Below are positions 1-11,088 of a stretch of 64,000 nucleotides of DNA, piece after piece. The translations under genes were made by a program, and so were the position numbers. The notes beneath the pieces were generated by a model. The model worked only from the letters and a program-made list of their open reading frames with translations. It ran no database searches and was not told where the DNA came from. This DNA comes from Theodoxus fluviatilis. Lineage: Eukaryota > Mollusca > Gastropoda > Cycloneritida > Neritidae. Where the stretch lies: assembly GCA_034096865.1 (NCBI GenBank), contig JAWQFJ010012312.1:2501-66500 (forward strand), read 5' to 3'. How positions within the stretch are numbered: position 1 is the first letter of the stretch; each line of letters opens with the position of its first letter.

Positions 1-200
<200 letters not shown>

Positions 201-376
201 GGAACAATGTACTAGGGGTGGATGCGGGGGAGAAGCTGCAGAGGAAAGAACTGAACGTGCTTATGCCAAACTGTGAGATTAAGAGTACGGAAAACAGAGA
301 GAAAAAAGGGGGTAGTTAAGCAGAGCATGAAGAAGGGATGAATGGCGGCCAATAAATAGAAAGGCTGGGAAATAAA

Positions 377-689
<313 letters not shown>

Positions 690-694
<5 letters not shown>

Positions 695-1149
695 TATGTC
701 ATACAAAAGATATTTGAAACAAAACAAAATACAAACATTAATTAAAAAACACCACTACCAGAAAACAACTAAACAGTCCTTCACGATTGGGTTGAGAGTG
801 CAGGTGCTAGTAATAGTCTCACAACTCCTTTGACACATCCGGGTAGTAATGATCACACGGTTAATACATATGTGATGAGTCTGCAACCTGATTTCAGGAG
901 TCATTTGTCTTGAATTAAAAATGATAAAAATGAATGTGCCATCTTTAACGCATGAAATGAAATGCACGTAAAACGTCTATTAGTAAGAGAAAAGTGGTCG
1001 CAAAGGTGTATTAGTGACTTTCGTGAGCAGTGTCAATATCAATGTAGGAGATTACTGGCTTTGAGAAGAACTGGTTAAACATCCGAGCGTGCACATGTAA
1101 TGCATATTGGAAAATTGTATGTTTCCTATTTTGGCAATAAAGTGATTTG
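690..1149. other. noncoding stretch, nothing recognised
   Basis: Unique-looking AT-rich sequence between two microsatellites. The only open frame of note is a 70-codon minus-strand frame with no recognisable motif. Confidence 0.4.
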
Positions 1150-1183
1150 ATATGTATGTATGTATGTATGTGTGTGTGTGTGT

Positions 1184-1243
<60 letters not shown>
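1150..1243. repeat. (TATG)n/(GT)n microsatellite
   Basis: Four TATG units run into a long GT tract with a single GAGT interruption. Confidence 0.95.
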
Positions 1244-1245
<2 letters not shown>

Positions 1246-1340
1246 ATGCATGCATAAGCATGAATGTGAATGGGTGTCGTATTATTTAGTGGGGTGGGGA
1301 GTGGGGTGATGGGTGTCCGGTATATGTGTGTATGCACATA

Positions 1341-1354
1341 AGAGAGAGAGAGAG

Positions 1355-1440
<86 letters not shown>

Positions 1441-1504
1441 GGTGGGGGGGGGGGGGGGGGGGGGGGAGAGAGAGAGAGTGGGGGGGTGGGGGGTGGGGGG
1501 CTGA
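1341..1504. repeat. (GA)n tract followed by poly-G and G-rich run
   Basis: About 95 bases of GA are followed by TGGGGTG and a poly-G run of over 20 bases, then more GA and G-rich sequence. G-quadruplex formation on the + strand is plausible. Confidence 0.95.
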
Positions 1505-1620
1505 GGAGAGAAATGTGTAATCAATTATGTATGTGGTTTATATGGTTGCGGGTCGTTTCGTACCCAAGTCGATTCGTACCTAGTCGTTTCGTGCATGGGT
1601 TGGGGTGGGTTGGGTTTTAT

Positions 1621-1713
1621 TGCGCACGCGCGCACACACGCGCGCACACGCACACGTACACACATACACGTACACACGCACACACACACATACACACATA
1701 CACACACACACGA
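1621..1713. repeat. degenerate (CA)n with CG and TA steps
   Basis: Alternating purine-pyrimidine tract of CACA, CGCG and TACA steps, of the kind that can form Z-DNA. Confidence 0.85.
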
Positions 1714-3868
1714 AAGCCTAGGCAGCTTAATTAAAAACCAAACCGATCGTGGATCCCCTGGCCCTGACAAACGCACAGCGCTCGCAGGTTAAAATCCAAC
1801 ACATTGATTGGAGCCATATAAAAACTACCCTAGAACATTAGCGGCAGAACCAAAACCAAAAGCAGTGAGACAAGATCATAGATGCTGAATGAACATCTGC
1901 GTGTAGACAACACCCTGGCTTCGTTTTTCTCCAAGAGAAGTGGTACCCCTGGACACGTAGGCGAAAACCATTCCTACAGCTTTTTACGCAGCACAGCCCC
2001 TGCCACCCAAACCTCTCCACACTGAACAACAACAGTCAGACGGAGCCTGAGTCACAATCGTACAAGCCAGGGCACTGACTGACTCGAGTATTCGCCTGAC
2101 TGACAACTTATGACAAGCGTTGTACACACAGCTTCGGTGGAAGCAACCTCTGTAATTTGACAAGACCTAAAACAAATGTATAGATGTACTTACTTGGATA
2201 GATGCTTTAAAATCTGGTTCTTGATCAGTCCAGCCATTGTTACTCACGGCGACAACTCTGCTACTAGGGTATCGTGAAGCGCAGTCTAGTCGCCATGTCA
2301 GAGTTGTGACGGACTCTTATGTACTGCATAAACATGTATAGTCATTCTACAGATTCATTCATGCATAAATATATTTACAAATTTTAGAAAATACTCCAAG
2401 TAATATTTAAAAGAGCATTTAATCAATTTTAGAAATTTTCAGGACGCAGTTTAAAAGTTTCTAGGGAATGTTATAAGGGGCGTTAGCAGTCGACTCTACT
2501 GGAGGTGTTCATGTTGCGTATCGATCTGCTGTTGTCTGCTTGTGGCACAGTATTCCTTCACCACTTAAACATATACATTTTGCAAAACATCGGTGTTTTA
2601 ATACCGATTATTGATTTCATCTTCACTTGCAATATTTTCCATGCATCCCTTCAAGCAACCTAAGATGAAAACGTCACTGCTCATTTCAGTTCCCTCCCTT
2701 CAACTTGACAGTTGAGTACCGACCGGCCCGAGTATTGATTGCCAGTAATTAGGATATGAGGAGCTCTAGCCCACAGTGGACCTCGACACAAGGAACTCGG
2801 TCTCCTCTTTCGAATTAAAAGTAGGACTCTGTGTGCAGTTGGAAAGGCTTAGCATGGAAAGGTTTCGTTCGGTCCCTGACTGCTTTACATTTTGTAGATT
2901 GTGTGGGTGGTGGGTAAACCAAGGGAAAGGTTTTCGGATCTACGCTTTAGTAATTGAAGTGGCCAGGCTGGTTTTGTCAAGAGCACCTCGAGGTGACATT
3001 CAAGGACGCCAGGAGATGTTGGAATCGATTTGGAATTGGGCCTCCGCCACTCCAAATAGCCTCAAAGATCCTATATATAGGTCTTTGATAGCCTTCTCAG
3101 AAAGTTTGGAATCGAAGTTTAAACTTTAATGTTCCTAGCTGTTCATGCTTTATTTCAAACTGACACGCCGGTTAATCTAACAGAAAATCTTGCATATAAA
3201 CAGGCACTGACAAAAATGTTTTTATAATGTTCTCTCTTTCACTGTAAATTACATCTGGCATATGCCAGTTTCTATCAGTTTCAGTAGATTGCCGCGTGTT
3301 AGTTATGCGATTTCCTTGCTTCTGCTTTGTATATCGTCTTTTGGACTTACATTTCGTCTTATGCGTGTGGGTTGTTTTTTTTACAATGACCATACTTCCA
3401 AGTTCTGACTCAGATCGAGATCTTGTTTTTATGCGTTTTCGTCAACCGGCCGCCTCCTCCCACCCACGTCTTTCTGCCGACATGAATTTTTAGCTATAGG
3501 TTCCTCTAACTCCTAGTGCAACTCTTTGTAAACGGCCGGCCTTTGTCATCTTAGGTGCTTACATTTGTCGTTTTGCGTGCTGCATGCCCCACATTTCTTC
3601 CTCCCTAATGCTCGAGATCGCCTAGCTGTCAGTGGATCGAGGCGAGTTTCCCAGATTATTATATGGATAAGCAATCCAAACCAATCCAAAGCAACCCGAA
3701 GGTTGTTTCTGGTATTAATCTAAAATGATTGCAGTAAACATACCGAAGTAGGTATATCAACATTGGGACGAAAAAGTGGACATTGTCTGCGAAATTGATT
3801 TATTAATAGAACTGACAGCGTATGATTACAGCGACTGCTTTTCTTTTCTTTTCTATAGGACATTCTCA
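1714..3868. other. intergenic stretch, no supported gene
   Basis: I see no domain, repeat or RNA gene here. A 117-codon + frame at 2776-3129 opens with GTG rather than ATG and has no recognisable motif, so it is not called. Confidence 0.4.
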
Positions 3869-3968
3869 TTAACGTACCCTGCAGGAGTTATCCTCGGCGC
3901 TCTCTGTCGAAAAACAACGCGTTATGGTAGAACCACCTAGTTCCGGTCGATTCTCGAAGCGTCTGCTA

Positions 3969-5057
3969 GATCGCTCAAAGTACATGTATGTGGGGGTGGA
4001 AAACAGTACTGTGTCATGTAAAGCTCGAATGAGTAGCAGCAGATAACTGTTTAGTTCTGGCTTGAATTGACAATTTCGTTTCCCTGGTCTGGCGAGGACC
4101 GAAAATTCACTATCATCGAGTGGATGAGTGATCAACTTGCCCGCACGGCGTAATGTATAGGCCTAACTTGTAAGATCGGGTCGATGATGACAAGAAAATG
4201 GCATTAAAACACACAAAAAGTTTCATTACAACTAAAATCACCGATTATATTAATAACTGACCATTTTTACACTTACAGCTAGTACTCAAACTTTACAACG
4301 CAAACAAAACACACCTGCGGGGAGTGTCGTGGTCTCGCATCAAAACTCAATGCACGAGTGATCGTTTCACTATCTGATCCGACATGGTATTCCAGCAAAC
4401 AAGCAACTACTGCAACTTCATGAAGTTATTGAAATCTCAAAGTGTGATGTCAGACATCGATTGACCGATCGAGTTCGACTGCAGCTGCCGGTTGCATTCT
4501 CGAACATTTCGTCTGCACTGAATACTATAGATCGCTCAACTTAAGTATGTGGGGTGGAAAACAGTACTGTGTCATTTGCCATAACCATCGTGGCAAAATT
4601 ATTGATGGAAAAGTTGTCAAGCTACATGGCATTCCAGCAAACAAGCAACTACTGCAACTTCATGAAGTTATTGAAATCTCAAAGTGTGATGTCAGACATC
4701 GATTGACCGATCGAGTTCGACTGCAGCTGCCGAATCAAACGTAAGCGCTGCTCCCAAGCTCGTCTAAGTTGCTTGTGATCGTTTCGCCATCTGATCCGAC
4801 AATAATTACTAAACATTGATATCAAAAGCACTATTCAAAGTTTTTGGCGGGTTTTCTACCCCGCACAACTAAAATCTACGGTTAATATCATCTCCACAAG
4901 CCGAACTACGTGAAGTTATACATTACGCCTAGTGCGCGCAAGTTGATCGACTCGATGATAGTGAATTTTCGGTCCTCGCCAGACCAGGGAAACGAAATTG
5001 TCAATTCAAGCCAGAACTAAACAGTTATCTGCTGCTACTCATTCGAGCTTTACATGA
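3969..5057. mobile_element. palindromic repeat element with ~145-bp inverted arms
   Basis: The left arm 4014-4159 is almost the exact reverse complement of 4917-5057, with only a small indel and a few mismatches. The interior holds a 109-bp direct duplication (4382-4490 and 4624-4732, one difference seen) and a second pair sharing GATCGCTCAA and AAAACAGTACTGTGTCAT (3969-4017 and 4531-4576). A GATCGTTTC...CTGATCCGACA block recurs at about 4360 and 4777. The arrangement resembles a foldback element or a deleted DNA transposon. I cannot assign a superfamily or target-site duplication. Confidence 0.6.
4547..4744 (+). pseudogene. 65-codon zinc-finger-like ORF inside the palindromic element
   Basis: ATG opens a short frame with C-x2-C near residues 8-11 (YCVIC), a VKLHGIP block, and CDVRH near residue 47. 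This loosely recalls the THAP zinc finger of P-element/THAP9-type transposases (C-x2-4-C, ~35-50 residues, C-x2-H), but the last pair here is spaced x3, so the match is imperfect. The coding sequence runs through AAAC followed by GTAAGC at 4741, a possible splice donor, before its in-frame stop. Part of the frame lies in the 109-bp duplication. It is most likely a relic exon of a transposon. The function is unproven. Confidence 0.25.
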
Positions 5058-5183
5058 AACATTATATCACACTAGCTCGATCGTCTGCTGGCGTAGTGAC
5101 TATGAGTCTAAAACACGATGAGGTTTTGATGGCCGCGTATAATACAAAACAAATACAAAACATTAGAAGGTAAAACAACGCAA

Positions 5184-5213
5184 ATTTTCGGCTAAAAAGC
5201 CTTCATCAGGCGC
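5184..5213 (-). mobile_element. Penelope-like element 3' signature (1)
   Basis: On the minus strand the bases read GCCTGATGAAGGC, an A/T loop, then GCCGAAAA. This small hairpin-forming phrase is one I associate with the 3' ends of Penelope-like elements. No reverse transcriptase or GIY-YIG coding is visible beside it, so it would be a truncated copy. The family assignment is from memory of the motif. Confidence 0.35.
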
Positions 5214-5526
5214 ACAAATAAAACTTACTGGAGGGCGGACAAAAGTAGAATGAAAGCGAGTCTGTCAGTGGGTTCAGCATACATAAAAACAACTCACAGA
5301 GTAAAACGAGGGCTGGCGTGTGGCTCGTGTCATGAAAAGTGTTCAACTCACAGCTAAAATGAAAGGGACTCCAATCCCATTGTCACCAGGTGTAAAATAG
5401 CGTTAGTGTTTTAAAATATACATAAGTTTAATAAATAGATAACTTAAAAGGTAATACATACTTACGCATAACTACAAACATTAAAACCCATATACAGTCC
5501 ATTTATTTACTTTATAGTATATATGT

Positions 5527-5571
5527 CATGCGCACGCGTGATGATTCACACATTCATGCACACGCGTGATG

Positions 5572-5647
<76 letters not shown>

Positions 5648-5684
5648 CCGATGCATGTAGGAACACGTACGCGCAAGACCCCCC

Positions 5685-5715
<31 letters not shown>

Positions 5716-5774
5716 ATAAAACCGATGCATGTATGAACACTCGCGCGCACAAACACACACACACACACACACAC

Positions 5775-5824
<50 letters not shown>
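5527..5824. repeat. duplicated blocks of (CA)n, poly-C and unique spacer
   Basis: ACGCGTGATGATTCACAC occurs twice at 5531-5580. AAAACCGATGCATGTA followed by GAACAC occurs twice (about 5643 and 5717), each beside CA tracts, with a poly-C run of over 20 between them. Confidence 0.9.
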
Positions 5825-5826
<2 letters not shown>

Positions 5827-6520
5827 ATCATGCACGTATGCAAGGTATATCAAAAAGATTCATTTTTCGTTTATGCCCTCAGGGTTGCGTGTGCCTAATT
5901 TTTCTATAAGGTGCGCCTCCATCTCTTTCCTTTCACCAGGATTGTCTCTATGCAGAAGCCAGATACCCCTCACACGTAGGTCCTGTGTGGAATGGTTTCG
6001 TGAGTTGACTATGGTTCGATCGCGTTCGTCTGCTAGCCAGCTAAGTAGCCTACGTACAGTGAGGTTTGTTAATTACTTATCTTCTGTGGGTTTTGTGCAG
6101 AAAGTATACTTTAAAACAGTCTAATATGACTATTTTCGATTAGTTTTTAATCTAATTAATCTTTTTGCATGCTTTAATGTCACCCTTTTGCCACAATCTA
6201 GCGATCATCCCATGAGCTTCTATTTTTACCAGTCTACCGGAACTAGTGGAAGTAAAGGGACAAAACTCGGGCTGAATTTCCGTTTCAGAAGTGAGAATGT
6301 CCTATATATACAGGCCTACATGTACGCACTGCATGCCCATATACCTGTATGCTTCCCTGCATATCTGGCCTCCATTTGGACATATCTACAGGCACCATTA
6401 CATGTTCACATATGTAGGTAAAAGATAGGCTGCCGGATTTCGAAAGACCAAAACAAAACAAAACAACCCACAAAAAAACACAAACGGCTCCCTCCTCCAA
6501 AACACACACACACAAGCATG
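5825..6520. other. noncoding stretch, nothing recognised
   Basis: Unique-looking sequence. A 131-codon + frame entering from the CA repeat at 5729 is a low-complexity extension and has no recognisable motif. Confidence 0.4.
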
Positions 6521-6541
6521 ACCACACACACACACACACAC

Positions 6542-6591
<50 letters not shown>

Positions 6592-6600
6592 TCGATCACT
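6521..6600. repeat. (CA)n microsatellite
   Basis: CA tract with two CG interruptions, ending in CACTCA units. Confidence 0.95.
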
Positions 6601-6656
6601 CACTCACTCAGAGACACACAAAGATGGCTTTGAGATGTAGGAACGAAGGATAAAAT

Positions 6657-6683
6657 ATTTCGGGCGTCGCCCTTCCTCAATTT
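6657..6683 (-). mobile_element. Penelope-like element 3' signature (2)
   Basis: Minus strand reads GAGGAAGGGCGACGCCCGAAAT, with GGGCG/CGCCC able to pair. It has the same design as the signature at 5184-5213 but a different sequence, so it would be a second, independent truncated copy. Confidence 0.35.
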
Positions 6684-6689
6684 GACAAA

Positions 6690-7234
6690 CAGCAAGGCTG
6701 GGGTCAATAAATAGGCAACAGTGGTAAAAGACTGTTCAGTAAAACAGACAAAAGTGTTCCTGTACCTGCTTTCGTGTGGTGTCTGCCTGCCAACAGTTAA
6801 ACCTGTCTGCAGAATGTACAGGTGAATGTTAGTATTTAATATGATAACTATATTTACTCACATCCAAGCCTCGATCTTTTCACAACATTATCTACCCGGT
6901 ATGCCTGTCTACCAAACTGCAAGACCGTCGGCTATGCAACGTGCGGTCGATCAGGTCTGCAGGTCACACAATTATCACATGAACTTTGCGTCTGGGGAAC
7001 GGTTCTTGGCCGCAATAACGGGGATCTGGTCCAAAGAGGAGTTCAACAGAGTAAAGCGATTCGTATATTGAATTGTACTTTTTTAAAGAAAGTTCATAGA
7101 TGAGCGCTCACAGCGAGTGCCTGCGTGCACAGGTTCCAGTACGGGAAAAGCTCTAGGCCTCGCGAGCGCTCATCGTGAACGCTCGTCTCTGAACCTGTAC
7201 TTATACGATCCCTATCGACGCGAATTGTTATATA
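6690..7234. other. noncoding stretch, nothing recognised
   Basis: An 81-codon + frame at 6826-7071 has no recognisable domain. No repeats were detected. Confidence 0.35.
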
Positions 7235-7475
7235 GTCAGAGTGCCTCGGTGGTTAGCGCACCTGTTCTCAGTCGGTTGTGGCTCGCGGTGGCAACGTTTG
7301 AAGAGGCGAGGGTCCCGGAGTTGCATGAACCCTGGAGCAAAGTGCTTACAACTCGCATTGCCTCTGCCCTCCAAGATTAAAAATGGGTATCTATGAGGGT
7401 AAAGATTGCAATGCGTTTAACCTTTGATGTCGCATGAACTAGCACCGGAGAGTGGAGTTGGTGCTGGTGCCTCAC
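7235..7475 (+). mobile_element. tRNA-derived SINE
   Basis: The head at 7235-7275 looks tRNA-like: GTGGTTAGCGC resembles an RNA polymerase III A box. Downstream comes CAAAGTGCTTACAACTCGCA, TTGCCTCTG and AAAAATGGGTATCT, a conserved SINE body/tail module of a type seen widely in aquatic animals. The B box is weak. The 3' end is uncertain. Confidence 0.45.
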
Positions 7476-9466
7476 TAAGTGTTACGTACATGTATATTTG
7501 TCTGTCACTGTCATCAAATGTCAATAAAGGGGTAAACGAATGTGGTGGAGCCAAGGTTTTGTTGTGCCTGGTTGGTGATGCAGGCTCCTGGTCCGTTGAT
7601 GTACAAGACAGGGAGGAGGCAAACCCGTGGCGTTTCGAGTTTTCTTTCTTATACTTGGATGACAGTGGTCTCCCAAGAGACTGGTGGTGGTCGTCCCTCT
7701 GGGTCTGCCGACAGTCCCTCCTTATCAAGGAAATGCGCGGACGTCAGGGAAGCCAGGATTGGGATCGGCCATCGCGATCCTAGACTGTCCCAGAGAGTAT
7801 GTTTTCTTAATGATAGAAAAAGGCTGATTGCTGCCTTATACTTAACCGAAATTATTCATACCAAGTGTTACCTCGATAAGCATAATAAAGTCAACTGAAT
7901 GAATATTGCACCATTGCAATCAGATGTCTTAATTTAGAGAAAGCATCAAATTAGTCTCTTGTATCTAACAATTTAGGCATAGCGCGCAAGCAAGACAGGA
8001 GGGAACTGTCTGGGTCACATGTCAAGTTCAATTAACAAAAGATAAGGAAAGGCCGCTCTGCGACCCTCCCGGACTGATAAGCTACATAGTAGGCTGGTCT
8101 TACAACATATATAACATGGGCATCTGAGGCGCAGGATACATGATAAAGGGGGGGGGGGGGGGAGAGAGAGAGAGTCTCCATGTAAAGGCTTCGGGCTTCA
8201 CATCACCCAGTCACATTTCCCCCAATCTAACAGAGCTTCGCCTTCGAAGTACAAGAAAAACAATGCCTAGCCTAAGCTGATTTGTTCAGTTGATTACCAG
8301 TAGTCATTAAACATAGAAAACAACATAGCATCCGAATTTGATACAGCATGTTGGGTCAGACAACTTGAAGCTGTCTTAACCATTCAGCAAGTGTCATCAA
8401 CCTGACATAAAACATACAGAACGTGTGCCTCAAATACAAGCTAGAAGCGGTCTGAACCCTTCAACTAGATGTAATGAACAGGGTAAACACTATAAATAGT
8501 GGTGCTACACTCAACAGCAACACCCCGCAATTATCTGACGGCATTACGAATTCCACCGTAATAAGGCCAATTACTGAGCCACCGCAATGGACGTTCTGCC
8601 ATTACAAGCCATAACAGAAGTAGACAAAGACATAAGTCTGGGATGCATCGGAACAAGACATACCAGGCGTGAGGCTACATCCCATGAACGAGACCTTGGG
8701 TGGTATTTGACCTGAATGCACAAGGCTGTCTAGCCCAGAATACAACACGCACAACAATGAAACAGTACAGTCAGAATGACCACTTACAATCAACATATGA
8801 ACCAATTTTCACACTACGATGGCAACATTTCATTACAAATGATAAGTATATTACTTCTAAAGCAACTTTAACAGAAAAATTGTATTACACTGTACATTTT
8901 TTCTTTTTTTCTTCTTTTTTCCCATTTCTTCATTTTTATGGAGGGCATAAAGATTATGTTACGGGGATTGCGAGCAAAAGTCGGTACTCACCATTGTCCA
9001 AAAGAAAGTGGCAGATCATATTTATATTTTTAATGGATCCATTGACTGAATACACTGGTGTCTCTGAACGACCCTGGATTGGCAGTTACAGTCCAAAGCC
9101 TTTCCAGCGAGACGAAGAGACCGCCTTGGGGCAGGTACTGGACGGGTGAGCGTCTGCACTGGACTGGGCTTCACTTCGCCCGTTCACACAAGTAGCCCAT
9201 GATCGAGGGATAAAGCATACAGAGGTTTCAGCCCCAGTTACGGGTGATGAGACTGCATGTACAAGCATTACATTTTCATTTCCTTTTACAGCACGCGAGT
9301 CCACTGAGGCCAGCTGCTGCTCTGTGGGAACCAGCAGGGAAGAAATCTCCACATCAATTTTCGCTCAGAAGTCGGCTTAAGTAAAGGTTATCATTAATTT
9401 CGGATCACCACGTTTGCTTGCATGTCCATTTTTGTGAATGTTTGCCATGTCGAGTTGAACCTACTA
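7476..9466. other. noncoding stretch upstream of the Tc1 element
   Basis: No supported gene. It contains poly-G followed by GA at 8148-8174 and a T-rich run at 8898-8940. Overlapping 103-149-codon frames on both strands look like chance. Confidence 0.4.
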
Positions 9467-11088
9467 CACTTGTCCGCAAAAGTTAAGGGCCACATAAACA
9501 TCTCTCTCTCAAAAGGAAACACATTAAAAAAAAATATCTGCAATTCAAAGAATGATTTAATTCAACATGTAAGCAATTGATTTATGCCAAAAATTCACTG
9601 ACAAGTCAAAACTCATTAGCTTGGCATCCGTCAGAAGCACCCCACCCCCCTTTCTGCAAGTTGCAAGAAAAGTCCAGTCAGTTTGTCCATGTTCAATAAC
9701 GGGTGTGGCCACCATTTGGTGCCAAACAATCCACCAACCGTTGCCTCATCGAGTGGACAAGGTTCTGCAGCATATGTTGTGGGATGGCGAGCCACTCCTG
9801 CTGCAGGAACTGGAAGAGCTGAGCAGCATCTGCGGGATGGGGGTGATTGTCCACTACGCGGCATCCGAGAATGTCCCACAAGTTTTCAATGTCAGCCAGG
9901 TCTGGGGATCGTGCTGAACAGTCCATGCAGACAACCTGCTGACGCTGCAGAAAGTCCCTCACCACCACAGCACAGTGAGGGGTGGCGTTGTCGTGCTGTA
10001 GACAGGAGCCACGTCCCATGGCCCGCAGAGTGGGGACGATGATCGGCCTGACAATCTCATCTCTGTACCTGATGCCGGTCAGGTTGCCTCGGATGAGGTA
10101 CAGAGGAGTCCTCCCATGGAGATGAAAGCCTCCCCACACCATCACAGATCCCCCTCCATAACGGTTGTGCTCTTGGACGCAAGCATCGATGAATCGCTCG
10201 CCTACACGTCGCCACACGCGCCTCCGAGCATCACTGTTCGACACGGTAAACCGAGATTCATCGGTAAACAGGACTGTGCCCCACTGCTGCCTGTTCCAGC
10301 GCTGGTGGTTGCGGCAGAAAAAAGCCATCCGAGCTCGGCGATGTTGTGGTGTCAGCGGTGTTCGGATGGCAGGGACCCTTGAGTGGAGGTCCACCTCGTG
10401 CAGGCGTCGCTCGACGGTGTCCTGGGAGATGGTAACGTTGGTGGCCGTCCTCAGGGTGACTCTCAGGGTCCTGGCAGTGATTGTTCGGTCACGCAGCGCC
10501 AAAAGTTGAAGATAACGGTCTTCGCGCCGGCTCGTTGCTCGTGGGCGTCCGGAGCGGGGCCGTTCATCAGCACTTCCGGTGGCCTGGAAGCGTTCGTGCA
10601 GGCGTTGGATGACAGAGTGGCTCACTCCAAGCCGTCTGGCGACTTCTTGGCCGGGAGTTCCATCCTGAAGCCACCCCAGCGCTCGTCCACGATCAAGTGT
10701 TGACAGTCTCTGTCTAGGAGGCATGATTATTGAGAGCCCTGGTTGCGGCCCTTAAATACCCGTTGGTTTGTAACTTTTGCTGAACAGTGGTCACTGGGGA
10801 CATGGCTTGCACGTGCAATATGCCAGAAACCTGCAGCGACATTGCTTCTTCAGCGAAACTCGACTAAACTTTGTAAAATTCTCGTGAATTTGCAACGTTT
10901 TTGGATCAGCTGACAACACCTTTGCTCAACGGCAATGCCTGCATAACAGGTTTGGGTACTAGCAGCAATAAATAAAGTTGCAGCGTAGCCCACTTTGCGT
11001 CATTTTCAGCGTCGTTGTCTCAGTGTAAAATAAATATTTGTAAAGCTACTGATGACAAGGGCTGGCCCTTAACTTTTGCGGACCAGTA
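9467..11088 (-). mobile_element. Tc1-type DNA transposon, structurally complete
   Basis: Terminal inverted repeats of 26 bp lie at 9467-9492 and 11063-11088. They share CCGCAAAAGTTAAGGGCCA and differ at two positions near the outer tips (CACTT versus TACTG). Each end is flanked by TA (9465-9466 and 11089-11090), the Tc1/mariner target-site duplication. The 1622-bp length and a single uninterrupted transposase ORF on the minus strand fit a full element. The TIRs are too short to contain Sleeping-Beauty-style paired internal repeats. Confidence 0.92.
9693..10724 (-). CDS. Tc1-type transposase, 343 aa, intact
   Basis: It would cut and paste the surrounding element by binding its inverted repeats. 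The N-terminal helix-turn-helix region (about residues 10-50, VARRLGVSHSVIQRL) is followed by a GRPR AT-hook-like linker at 59-62 and a second DNA-binding helix region to about 115. The catalytic triad is visible: D155 in FTDESRF, D245 in HDNATPH and E280 in SPDLADIENLWD. D245 and E280 are separated by 34 residues, the DD34E spacing of Tc1. VMVWGG at about 195-200 is the usual family signature. Length matches the family (about 340 aa). There are no stops or frameshifts, and the ATG at 10724 lies inside the right TIR-to-ORF spacer as expected. Whether it is active cannot be told from sequence alone. Confidence 0.95.
   Translation of the reverse strand: MPPRQRLSTLDRGRALGWLQDGTPGQEVARRLGVSHSVIQRLHERFQATGSADERPRSGRPRATSRREDRYLQLLALRDRTITARTLRVTLRTATNVTISQDTVERRLHEVDLHSRVPAIRTPLTPQHRRARMAFFCRNHQRWNRQQWGTVLFTDESRFTVSNSDARRRVWRRVGERFIDACVQEHNRYGGGSVMVWGGFHLHGRTPLYLIRGNLTGIRYRDEIVRPIIVPTLRAMGRGSCLQHDNATPHCAVVVRDFLQRQQVVCMDCSARSPDLADIENLWDILGCRVVDNHPHPADAAQLFQFLQQEWLAIPQHMLQNLVHSMRQRLVDCLAPNGGHTRY

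Noticed and set aside
2776..3129. 117-codon + ORF
   Set aside because: Starts with GTG, no motif, no splice or repeat support. Left as unassigned.
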